Shown one piece after another: positions 8,394 through 15,502 of a DNA stretch of 64,000 nt. The position numbers and the translations under genes were made by a program. The notes under the pieces were generated by a model. The model saw only the letters and a list, made by a program, of their open reading frames with translations, did no database searches and was not told where the DNA came from. The stretch comes from Rikenellaceae bacterium. GTDB lineage: Bacteria; Bacteroidota; Bacteroidia; Bacteroidales; UBA932. Numbering within the stretch: the stretch's first letter is position 1; every line of letters starts with the position of its first letter. The DNA lies in the NCBI GenBank assembly GCA_022766385.1, contig JALEPJ010000005.1:1-64000 (forward strand), given 5' to 3'.

Positions 8394-9217
8394 TGGAAAT
8401 GGCGAATCAAATCAAGTTCCTCTGCCGAATAAAGCAACCTGTCGATAAAATCCGGGGCAATCCTTGACAACAGAAGGAAAGTGCCGAAGAAAAGGATCAA
8501 GGCCCCCACGACAGAAATAAGCAGAATCCAAGCCCAATGAAGTTTCTTGTCTTTCTTCTCTGGAAGGGGCTGGACTGGAACTGTCTCTTCTGTTACTGTT
8601 TCCGTCTTAGGTGCTACAGCTTCCTGGACTTCTTCTTGAACCTCTTCTTGGACTTCTTCTTGAACTTCTTCCTGGACTTCTTCTTGGACTTCTTCCTGGA
8701 CAGTCAATTCCCGAGTTTCAGTTTCCAATGGAACATCCTGATTCAGAATAAGTTGTATTGAAGATGCAGCAGCAGCAAAATCATCCTCTGTTTCAACGTG
8801 AGTCTTCAAAGAAATAGGTTCAAGGCCTAAACCGTCAGGATAAATATTCAAATCCTCGTCAGGAATAAAAAAGAAATTGTTCTCCTTTGTTGCCCTCAGA
8901 CGACCAAGACCTGGAAACACTATGGTCTTTTTCTGCATCAGACTGGCCTTCAATTCTGCAAGGAAATGGACAATGATGGAGGTGGCAGCATCCCTATCCA
9001 CACCGTTTGACCTGGCATAGAAATCAACCAGACGGGAATCCGCGAGCTCGTACTGCCGGAAAGACAGTCTCCTGTATGGCGGATTTATCGTATAGCCCTT
9101 GTCCGAAAAGCTGGAAGGGATGAGCTCAGCAATGAAGGTGCCTACACCAGGCAAAGTAAGCTCATCATTGTCCAGCATAATTTCCTTAACGATTTTCGAG
9201 AGTAAAGCTATATCCAT
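8390..9217 (-). CDS. HU-like (CCDC81-type) DNA-binding-fold protein with one membrane segment
   Basis: The 275-residue protein carries two HU-like units: residues 1-60 (LPGVGTFIAEL) and about 75-120 (FPGLGRLRATKEN), as in the HU-CCDC81 family of Bacteroidota. A run of about seven VQEE units fills residues 173-199, followed by a charged linker and a membrane segment at about 227-250. Only some 25 residues follow, so the periplasmic SPOR domain found in longer relatives is missing. It is first in the six-gene leftward operon. The fold suggests a cytoplasmic domain tethered to the inner membrane; whether it binds DNA or protein is unknown. Confidence 0.8.
   Translation of the reverse strand: MDIALLSKIVKEIMLDNDELTLPGVGTFIAELIPSSFSDKGYTINPPYRRLSFRQYELADSRLVDFYARSNGVDRDAATSIIVHFLAELKASLMQKKTIVFPGLGRLRATKENNFFFIPDEDLNIYPDGLGLEPISLKTHVETEDDFAAAASSIQLILNQDVPLETETRELTVQEEVQEEVQEEVQEEVQEEVQEEVQEAVAPKTETVTEETVPVQPLPEKKDKKLHWAWILLISVVGALILFFGTFLLLSRIAPDFIDRLLYSAEELDLIRHFQ
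8621..8701. repeat. 12-bp in-frame tandem repeat coding VQEE
   Basis: About seven near-identical 12-bp units encode consecutive Val-Gln-Glu-Glu blocks in the HU-like protein. Units differ by occasional third-base changes. A gain or loss of units would keep the frame and alter linker length. Confidence 0.85.
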
Positions 9218-9251
9218 TTCGATAGAGATACTTTTTCAATTATACGCATCA

Positions 9252-9259
9252 CAAAGATA
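9252..9259 (-). promoter_or_regulatory. -7 box for the HU-like/salvage operon
   Basis: The minus strand reads TATCTTTG, a full TAnnTTTG match, 34 bases before the ATG at 9217. It is the only such box upstream of the six-gene operon and faces away from the tRNA-Asn promoter. Confidence 0.6.
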
Positions 9260-9278
9260 GAAAAAAAACGTAAAAAAG

Positions 9279-9309
9279 TTTGGAACTTTAAAAAAAAGCA
9301 GTACCTTTG
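9279..9309 (+). promoter_or_regulatory. tRNA-Asn promoter (-33 and -7 boxes)
   Basis: TTTG at 9279-9282 and TACCTTTG at 9302-9309 are separated by 19 bp, the textbook Bacteroidota arrangement. The mature tRNA begins 29 bases after the -7 box. This is the best-formed promoter in the window. Confidence 0.8.
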
Positions 9310-9338
9310 CAATCCCGTTCAGAAAGAAGGGGAAACAT

Positions 9339-9415
9339 TCCTCCTTAGCTCAGTTGGTTAGAGCACCTGACTGTTAATCAGGGGGTCCTGGGTTCAAGTC
9401 CCCGAGGGGGAGCCA
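9339..9415 (+). tRNA. tRNA-Asn (anticodon GTT), CCA encoded
   Basis: The sequence folds as a cloverleaf: acceptor stem 9339-9345 with 9405-9411, D arm 9348-9364, anticodon stem CCTGA/TCAGG with GTT at 9373-9375, and T loop TTCAAGT at 9393-9399. The discriminator is G9412 and CCA is encoded at 9413-9415. One pair in the T stem (T9389 with C9403) is a mismatch. A terminator follows at once, so it is a single-gene transcript. Confidence 0.97.
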
Positions 9416-9423
9416 AAAAAGAG

Positions 9424-9464
9424 GCTGACTAAAAAGTCAATATGACTGATTAGTCAGCTTTTTT
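9424..9464 (+). terminator. Rho-independent terminator after tRNA-Asn
   Basis: GCTGACTAA (9424-9432) pairs with TTAGTCAGC (9450-9458), with an inner AGTCA/TGACT stem, and is followed by six T residues. It starts nine bases after the tRNA CCA end. Confidence 0.9.
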
Positions 9465-9509
9465 AATTTGTACCCCTCGGCCCCAAGAGACAGCGACCCT
9501 TAGAAAAAC

Positions 9510-10241
9510 TTAGCGGGCGAAAATCAGGGTCAGGATACCAGCGAGGGCCATATAAGCATAAACCACCTTTCGTATTGTCCCGGCTGGCAGCTTCTTATAT
9601 ACCTTTTCACCCAGATATAGGCCCAGAAAGCCGGCAGGAAGTCCTACAAGCCACATCTTCCCAACTGTCGGAGTAAGGAAACCGTGGCTTGCCCTGAAAA
9701 AAGTCAGGGCAAGATTGCCAAGGAAGAAATACCATTGGGTCAGGGCAATGTACTCGTCCTTGTCTTCAGCGGATGAAACGAAATAAACGATAGCGGGAGG
9801 TCCCTGCATTGCAAACAGGCCTCCCATCAGGGCTGAAAGGCTACCCATTCCGAATTGAACGGGCAGAGTCGGAGGTAGATGTATCCTTTCGCTGAGAAAA
9901 AAGAAGTATATGCTGACCACTATCATTATCACTCCGAGCACAAGCTTCAGAGAGCGGTCGTTCACGGAGCCCAAAAGCAGTACCGCAAAAAAGGAAACCA
10001 CGATGAAAGTCAGGAGTATGGGCAGCAATTTCTTCCAGTTCACGGCTTTCCTGTATTTAACAGCTGTCAGGAAGGCAGTCACCATAGCCAGAGTCCCGGA
10101 CAGGGCGGTAGCCTCGGCATAACTTGGCATAATGAAAGGTAATATGGTCATAATGAAGATGCCAAAGCCGAAGCCAGTCACCCTCTGAATGAAACTGGCA
10201 GCCATTACACCAAGAAACACGAATATGAACGCCTCCGTCAT
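9510..10241 (-). CDS. TSUP (TauE/SafE-type) membrane permease
   Basis: The 243-residue protein has about eight hydrophobic segments and the two repeated family halves, with VTGFGFGIF near residue 22 and MGGLFAMQGPPAIVYF near residue 140. TSUP proteins export or import small organic or sulfur anions such as sulfite, sulfoacetate or taurine products; the substrate here cannot be read from sequence. The start overlaps the stop of the twin-ABC ATPase gene by four bases, so the two are co-translated. Few TSUP proteins work with an ATPase, so the pairing may simply be an operon rather than one transporter. Confidence 0.85.
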   Translation of the reverse strand: MTEAFIFVFLGVMAASFIQRVTGFGFGIFIMTILPFIMPSYAEATALSGTLAMVTAFLTAVKYRKAVNWKKLLPILLTFIVVSFFAVLLLGSVNDRSLKLVLGVIMIVVSIYFFFLSERIHLPPTLPVQFGMGSLSALMGGLFAMQGPPAIVYFVSSAEDKDEYIALTQWYFFLGNLALTFFRASHGFLTPTVGKMWLVGLPAGFLGLYLGEKVYKKLPAGTIRKVVYAYMALAGILTLIFAR

Positions 10242-11698
10242 TTGCGGTTCAGATTGAAGCTTGAACTAATGCAGGAAGGAAAGTCCTCTTTGTAATGAGA
10301 AACCATTATCAAGGTCTTGCCCGGCTTGCTGCAAAAGGCTTCTATAACCTCCTTGGCAAGGCGGCAGTTTCTCTCGTCCAGTTCGAGGGTCGGCTCATCA
10401 AGAATGAGTAGGGGCGGATTCTTGACAAACGCCCTGGCCAGCATTACCAGCCTCTGCTCTCCTCCCGAGAGGCTTGTAAAGAGACGGTCGCGCAATGCCG
10501 ATACCCCGAAAATGTCCATCCAAAACTCGCAAGGCCCCATTGCCTCACTCAATGGAGCACGATATAGTCCGGCAAAATCCTGATAGCCGCTCGCGACAAT
10601 ATTGATGACGGGAACGGGTTTCTGGAAGGCTCTGCACATCTCGGGGCTGACATAGCCGATCCGTTTCTTAATATCCCAGATGCTCTCACCGCTGCCCCTT
10701 TGGCGTCCGAAAAGGGACACGTCGCATGCGTAGCTTTGAGGATTGTCAGCGCAGATTATGCTGAGCAGTGTCGATTTTCCCGAACCGTTACGGCCCTCGA
10801 GCGCCCATTTCTCGCCTCTTTTCACAGTCAGATCAATATGGTCGAGTATGGTTCTGCCGGCGTATCCAATACTAAGATCACGCAACTCGATGATATTGCC
10901 ATTGGGACAATCAATGCCTTCGGGAAGGCTGAGGATGGCATCCCGTTTCTCAGATGTGAGCTGCTGCGGAAGCTCCGGAGAGCGGTGGCGGGCAGCGAAA
11001 AATTGCCCCACAGGAAGTTTCTGCCCGCAGCAGAGATTGTCGACGGGCACGACGTGGGTAATCAGAGGCGGAATTTCGTCGTCGCGGGACAGAAGCATCA
11101 GAATCTGGATACGGCCAGCTTTCACCAGTTCCTCGAGTTTGGAAGAGAGTGATTCGCGGGTAGGAGCATCGAGACCGACATAGGGATGGTCCAGTATCAA
11201 TACCCTTGGCGCGTCATAAAGAGCCATTGCGATTTGGAAACGGCGTCTTTCGCCACTTGAAAGCATAACCACCCTCTTATCGAGGAGACTGCCCCCGTTT
11301 CCGTCATCCAGTAGTGCGTCAATGTCAGGACGGAAAGCATCATCTGATACTTCAGGGACTATATCGCGAAGAAAGGGAGAAAACTCGGTATCCTGTGAAT
11401 GCCAGCGTTGCTGATAATAGAAATCCGCCCCGGCCACATCTCCGTAGAGATCCCTGAAAGTCACCATACGAATGTTCTTGTAAGGCGGTCGCCTATCCGG
11501 ACCGAAGTCGTACTTTACGCCCTCACCCAGAAGACGCCAACGTCCCCGGATGAGGTCGACGAGCCGTGATTTGCCCGAAGCGTTCGGACCCACTATGGCA
11601 ATCTGCTCGCCTTCCATCATAGAAAAATTGACCGGCTGAGCCATGCTGTGCTCAGGAGCGGTACAGATTCCATTCCTTATCGATATAGTTTCTCTCAT
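10238..11698 (-). CDS. ModF-like twin ABC ATPase
   Basis: A 486-residue soluble protein with two ABC nucleotide-binding domains. The first has Walker A GPNASGKS (about 37-44), signature LSSGERRR and Walker B VLILDHP; the second has GRNGSGKS, LSGGEQRL and LLILDEP. There are no membrane segments. Length and layout match ModF/PhrA-type proteins, linked in Escherichia coli to the molybdate transport locus but of unclear function. The first Walker B ends in His-Pro rather than Glu-Pro, so the first site may be a poor hydrolase. It overlaps the TSUP gene; no molybdate genes are nearby. Confidence 0.85.
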   Translation of the reverse strand: MRETISIRNGICTAPEHSMAQPVNFSMMEGEQIAIVGPNASGKSRLVDLIRGRWRLLGEGVKYDFGPDRRPPYKNIRMVTFRDLYGDVAGADFYYQQRWHSQDTEFSPFLRDIVPEVSDDAFRPDIDALLDDGNGGSLLDKRVVMLSSGERRRFQIAMALYDAPRVLILDHPYVGLDAPTRESLSSKLEELVKAGRIQILMLLSRDDEIPPLITHVVPVDNLCCGQKLPVGQFFAARHRSPELPQQLTSEKRDAILSLPEGIDCPNGNIIELRDLSIGYAGRTILDHIDLTVKRGEKWALEGRNGSGKSTLLSIICADNPQSYACDVSLFGRQRGSGESIWDIKKRIGYVSPEMCRAFQKPVPVINIVASGYQDFAGLYRAPLSEAMGPCEFWMDIFGVSALRDRLFTSLSGGEQRLVMLARAFVKNPPLLILDEPTLELDERNCRLAKEVIEAFCSKPGKTLIMVSHYKEDFPSCISSSFNLNRK

Positions 11699-11731
11699 CT
11701 TCTTTTCGACAGTCCTCTTTGAGCATTAACA

Positions 11732-11759
11732 GCCGTGCAGACAGCTCTGTCTGCACGGC
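11732..11759 (-). terminator. Strong hairpin after the NfeD-flotillin-HTH operon
   Basis: A perfect 12-bp stem (GCCGTGCAGACA with TGTCTGCACGGC) closes a four-base loop, 14 bases beyond the HTH gene stop. The following minus-strand sequence has only a weak T run (TGTTAATG). It separates this operon from the ATPase-permease pair. Confidence 0.75.
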
Positions 11760-11773
11760 AAAAGTATCCGCTC

Positions 11774-11989
11774 CTATTCGGCTGTATCAGATTCATAAGC
11801 CAGCACGTCGCCGGGCTGGCAGTCCAAAGCCTTGCAGATAGCATTCAGAGTACTGAAACGCACCGCCTTGGCCTTGCCAGTCTTGAGTATGGACAGATTC
11901 GCAGCTGATATGCCCACCTTTTCGGCAAGTTCCCCACAGGACATCTTCCTACGGGCGAGCATCACATCTACGTTTACTATAATAGCCAT
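11774..11989 (-). CDS. Small HTH regulator, Cro/C1 (YozG-like)
   Basis: At 71 residues the protein is a single helix-turn-helix domain: MLARRKMSCGELAEKVGI, then the recognition helix region SAANLSILKTG, and CKALDCQPGDVL at the end. This is the YozG-like branch of the XRE superfamily, usually found next to a small membrane protein. Here it starts two bases from the flotillin stop codon and is therefore in the NfeD-flotillin operon. It probably regulates its own operon, by analogy with its relatives; no operator was identified. Confidence 0.88.
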   Translation of the reverse strand: MAIIVNVDVMLARRKMSCGELAEKVGISAANLSILKTGKAKAVRFSTLNAICKALDCQPGDVLAYESDTAE

Positions 11990-11990
11990 A

Positions 11991-13424
11991 TCAATTATTT
12001 GTTTCTTCCTTGTTCTCCTGAACGTCAGCCTTGCCCTTCAGGTAATCCGGAAGGTTAAGTCCTGCCATCCTGAAGAGGTCGTTAAGAGGAGGAACCGACT
12101 GCATCATTCCTGAGATAAAATTAGACGTAGCGGTCTTTCCGTCCTTGGAACCTGCTCCATCCCAAACAGTTACCTTATCGATCTTAATGCCCTTGACCGC
12201 CTCCACCTGAGTCTTGACAAGTTCAGGAAGCTTGTCGGCAATAAGCATCGTGATAGCCTTCTCAGCATCTCCACCGGCAGAATCAACGAGCTGACCGAAA
12301 CCGCTCGCCTGCTTGGTGAGAATCTCGAAGATACCGCGAGCCTGCGCATCCATCTTCGCGTAAATAGCATCTGCTTCACCCTGTGCGGTGCGTCTCATCT
12401 TCTCAGCCTCAGCCTCAGCCTCGATTATTGCCTTTTCCTTGGCAATCTGCGCAGCCACGACGATATTTGCCTCCTGGGTCGCTTTTTCCTTCGCTGCGCG
12501 TGCAAGTTCGGCATCACGCTCGCTCTTGTACGCCTCCTCGAGAGCCTTCGCAGCCTGAACCTTCTCTGCTGCTACCGCAATTCGCTCAGCCTCAGCCTGT
12601 TTCTCGCGGCGCAAAGCGTCAGAATTGGCAATGGCAATACGCGAATTGTTCTCTCCTTCGACAGCCTTGGCATTGGCATCAGCAGTGCAAATTCGGGTAT
12701 CGCGACTGGTTTCGGCAATTCGTATATCCTTATCCCTGTCAGCCTCAGCCTTACCGATCTCACCGAAACGGTTCTGCTCGGCAACGCTCTTTTTCGCGTC
12801 ATTGATAGCCTTTGCAGCAGCCTCCTTACCGAGGGCCTCGATATATCCAGACTCGTCGCGGATATCGGTCACATTGACATTGATAAGCTTAAGACCTATC
12901 TTGCGAAGCTCCGCTTCGACATTGGTGCTGACGTTCGCCAGGAATTTGTCGCGGTCGGCATTGATTTCCTCAATATCCATAGTGGCAATGACAAGCCTTA
13001 ATTGACCGAAAAGAATATCGGTAGCGATATTTCTGATATCGTCAGTATGGAGTCCGAGAAGACGTTCAGCAGCATTGGTCATATTCTCCGGCTCGGTGGA
13101 AATACCGACGGTGAAGCGGCAAGGCACGTCAACACGGATGTTCTGCTTCGAAAGGGCGTTGGTAAGATTGCACTCAATGGAAATGGGAGTGAGATCAAGG
13201 AAGGCATAGCTTTGGAAAACCGGCCAAATGAAAGAGGCGCCGCCGTGGATACAGCGTGCAGAAGAGATGGAACCGGTCTTGCTCTTTCCGGTCTTACCAT
13301 AGATAACGAGTATCTTGTCCGATGGACAACGTTTATAGCGCTTGAGTATGGCTGCAAAAGTCACAACGACTATAAACACGACGATGAGGATAATTTCAAT
13401 TCCCATAACAGCTTGATTATTCAT
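11991..13424 (-). CDS. Flotillin/YqiK-type SPFH membrane protein
   Basis: The 477-residue protein begins with a membrane segment (IEIILIVVFIVVVTFAAIL, about 8-26), followed by an SPFH/band-7 domain (about 30-215) and a long Ala/Glu/Lys-rich coiled coil (about 220-385) with many EAEAEAEK-type heptads, then a Gly-rich C-terminal region. Flotillins form large ring or cage assemblies on the inner membrane and organise membrane microdomains. The preceding gene encodes an NfeD protein, the usual partner. Spacing to NfeD is 29 bases. Family call is firm; client proteins are unknown. Confidence 0.93.
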   Translation of the reverse strand: MNNQAVMGIEIILIVVFIVVVTFAAILKRYKRCPSDKILVIYGKTGKSKTGSISSARCIHGGASFIWPVFQSYAFLDLTPISIECNLTNALSKQNIRVDVPCRFTVGISTEPENMTNAAERLLGLHTDDIRNIATDILFGQLRLVIATMDIEEINADRDKFLANVSTNVEAELRKIGLKLINVNVTDIRDESGYIEALGKEAAAKAINDAKKSVAEQNRFGEIGKAEADRDKDIRIAETSRDTRICTADANAKAVEGENNSRIAIANSDALRREKQAEAERIAVAAEKVQAAKALEEAYKSERDAELARAAKEKATQEANIVVAAQIAKEKAIIEAEAEAEKMRRTAQGEADAIYAKMDAQARGIFEILTKQASGFGQLVDSAGGDAEKAITMLIADKLPELVKTQVEAVKGIKIDKVTVWDGAGSKDGKTATSNFISGMMQSVPPLNDLFRMAGLNLPDYLKGKADVQENKEETNN

Positions 13425-13453
13425 TAATGATTGTACGTCAATTATTATAAGGC

Positions 13454-14056
13454 TCAGACTATAAACGAGTTGAGCTCCTCAACCAGCAGAGTGCCCTGAT
13501 TGATGACCTCAATCACCTTGATTGGGGTCCCGGTCTTGATGGTTTCCCCGTCGGTCAGGGCGGCATACTCGCGCACGGCATTGTTTATGGTAATCTGCAC
13601 CTTTCCGTCGCCCTTGCGTTCGCCCGGAATGGTAAGATAAACCGTACCTGTACAGCCAACTGCCGATTTGTATACGTCAATGTTGCCTGACTGCTGCATA
13701 TCGCTCATCCACTTGAAGAGGTACATAACAATAGCCACGAGTCCCAAGCCGACTGACAGGGCAATGAATATGAGCAGCGCTGTGGAATTGATGCTACCCT
13801 CAAGAAGAATAAGGGTCCATCCGAAACCGAGGAGAAAGTTTACAAGGTTTCGCAAGGTGTAGAGATTCATTCCGGAATGGCCCAAGGATGAAGCATCAAA
13901 ACCAAGATCTCCGTCAGGCGCGTCAAAATCTCCGCTTGTGTCGGCCCCAATGAAAGTCATTACGGTCTGGATGATAAAGACAAGCGAAGCGGAGAGGGTC
14001 AAGCCCCAGACCACCCGCATAATCACACTCAGTGAATTCCACCACTCTGATAACAT
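13454..14056 (-). CDS. NfeD-like membrane protein
   Basis: The 200-residue protein has hydrophobic segments at about 12-35, 68-88 and 90-115, and a C-terminal OB-fold-like domain (about 125-195, GCTGTVYLTIPGERKGDGKVQ). NfeD proteins are regular partners of flotillin/stomatin proteins, as in the YqfA-YqfB-type pairs, and this gene lies directly before a flotillin gene. Unlike longer NfeD proteins it has no serine-protease domain. A near-consensus box (minus strand TATCTTTC) lies about 35 bases upstream, with one mismatch to TAnnTTTG. Confidence 0.85.
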   Translation of the reverse strand: MLSEWWNSLSVIMRVVWGLTLSASLVFIIQTVMTFIGADTSGDFDAPDGDLGFDASSLGHSGMNLYTLRNLVNFLLGFGWTLILLEGSINSTALLIFIALSVGLGLVAIVMYLFKWMSDMQQSGNIDVYKSAVGCTGTVYLTIPGERKGDGKVQITINNAVREYAALTDGETIKTGTPIKVIEVINQGTLLVEELNSFIV

Positions 14057-14188
14057 AGCAAAATAAATTAATTGGTTATTGCTTGCGAAAGATAGATAAT
14101 TTATTGAAAAACAAGAAATTTTTCAGTGTTTTCGTCAAAGTATGCTTCATTGTTTTCAAACGGCGAAGGTTATACAGTACCATCTACG

Positions 14189-14222
14189 AAAAAAGGTGGC
14201 TGAATTGCTTATCAGTCACCTT
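14189..14222 (-). terminator. Terminator after the porin gene
   Basis: AAGGTGGCTGA and TCAGTCACCTT (14193-14222) form an 11-bp stem with one G-T pair. On the minus strand the stem is followed by a T run from the As at 14189-14194. It lies 22 bases past the porin stop. The rest of the 187-base gap up to nfeD shows nothing else clear. Confidence 0.8.
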
Positions 14223-14243
14223 CTTGAATATGTGTTTCTATTG

Positions 14244-15443
14244 CTAGAACGCGTACTTGAACATTGCCTGGAGCCTATTGTTGCTTACCCAGTGGAGTCC
14301 CTTGTCATAGAGACCCTTTTCAAGGTTCATACCCGTAGACTTGTCACCGTACTGAACTGAAGTGAGCTCATACTCGAGACCGATGGTCACCTTTCCGAGA
14401 TTGCGGATGATAGTAGGAGTAAGCCTGTACATTGTGTTCATATTGGCTGCGCTGTTCTTGCTGAACCAGAAAGATTCGTCGCTTACAAGCGCCTTCTTTG
14501 TACCGAAGTTCTTTGAGAAACCTCCGAAGAGTACAAACTGCCAATCCTTGCCATAAGAAAGGCTGACCCAGCTTGAAGAGTTGTTGGTAGGGGTGTAGCC
14601 ACCCTCAGCTGCACGACCGTAGCCGCCATTGAGGTTAAGGTGCTCACCGGCCTGTGCAAAAATGGTTTTTGCCTTTACAGAGAAGAGACCTTTCTTGTAC
14701 TGAGCATAGAGGAAAGGAGACACAGTATTGAGGCGGTCCTTTTCAGTCTGTACAGGCTTGATGCTGAGGAAATTGACACCGAGTCTTACCAATGAATTCT
14801 CTCCCTTGTATGAAACACCCGCATAGAGCTCAGGGATACCACTGTACTTAATGTAGTTTGCTGATGCTCCGGCAGGACCTGCAGAAGTGTACTGCATCTG
14901 CCATATTGCCGCAGCAGTCATTGAGAATGATGAGCTGAAGCTCTTGTCGAACTGCATCAGCGGAGTACGTGAGAATGGTCCGAATGGAGCTCCCGTGTTA
15001 AGGGAAATAACGTCCGGCATATCTGCTGCCATCGGATGCCAGGCCTGTCCTATCTTGAGTGTGGTAGGAAGCTTGTCCTCATCCTTCCATCCAAGGGTCA
15101 TATAAGCCTGACGGAGGCGGAGCACAGCAGTTCCGCTTACTCCGCTTACACCGCTGAAGAAGTCTGCCTCAATCTTGGCTGAAGCGGACATATTGCCATA
15201 CTGGTAGCCGCTTACATCAACACCTAAGCGGCTGGTGATAGCTGTAAAATGATAGGTGGTGTTGTCATTGTCGTTGTCCTTAGGACCGTAGCTGAAGAGG
15301 TCGGCAGTACCGGCAGTCATCTCGTGAGTGTCAATGTGGGCGAAGTTGCGGATGAATCCGTAGAGCTTGATCTGTGCATCCTGTGCGGATGCGCTGACAG
15401 CGCACAAAAGAGCAAGCGCTGCTGCAGGAATTCTGGTTTTCAT
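14244..15443 (-). CDS. Outer-membrane porin (DcaP-like beta-barrel)
   Basis: The 399-residue protein has a signal peptide (MKTRIPAAALALLCAVSASA, cleaved before QDAQ), a start strand IKLYGFIRNF, and a terminal FKYAF ending in Phe, as needed for insertion by the BAM complex. Alternating hydrophobic and polar strands run through the length, and VSGYQYGNMSASAKIEADF is typical of DcaP-like trimeric porins. It follows an SLC13 symporter gene, so the pair likely moves the same anion, for example a dicarboxylate, through the outer then the inner membrane. Substrate is inferred. Confidence 0.82.
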   Translation of the reverse strand: MKTRIPAAALALLCAVSASAQDAQIKLYGFIRNFAHIDTHEMTAGTADLFSYGPKDNDNDNTTYHFTAITSRLGVDVSGYQYGNMSASAKIEADFFSGVSGVSGTAVLRLRQAYMTLGWKDEDKLPTTLKIGQAWHPMAADMPDVISLNTGAPFGPFSRTPLMQFDKSFSSSFSMTAAAIWQMQYTSAGPAGASANYIKYSGIPELYAGVSYKGENSLVRLGVNFLSIKPVQTEKDRLNTVSPFLYAQYKKGLFSVKAKTIFAQAGEHLNLNGGYGRAAEGGYTPTNNSSSWVSLSYGKDWQFVLFGGFSKNFGTKKALVSDESFWFSKNSAANMNTMYRLTPTIIRNLGKVTIGLEYELTSVQYGDKSTGMNLEKGLYDKGLHWVSNNRLQAMFKYAF

Positions 15444-15459
15444 ACACTGTAAAATTATA

Positions 15460-15483
15460 GGAAGGGGACAAAAGCCCCCTTCC
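15460..15483 (-). terminator. Hairpin between the SLC13 and porin genes
   Basis: GGAAGGGG pairs with CCCCTTCC around an eight-base loop. On the minus strand the next bases include ATTTTA. It may reduce read-through so the porin is less or separately expressed, or it may protect one end of the mRNA. Confidence 0.55.
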
Positions 15484-15502
15484 GGATTATCTAAAAATCA
15501 AA

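Noticed and set aside
8621..8701. Short repeats that could suggest a CRISPR array
   Set aside because: Units are 12 bp with no spacers and code for a regular VQEE run.
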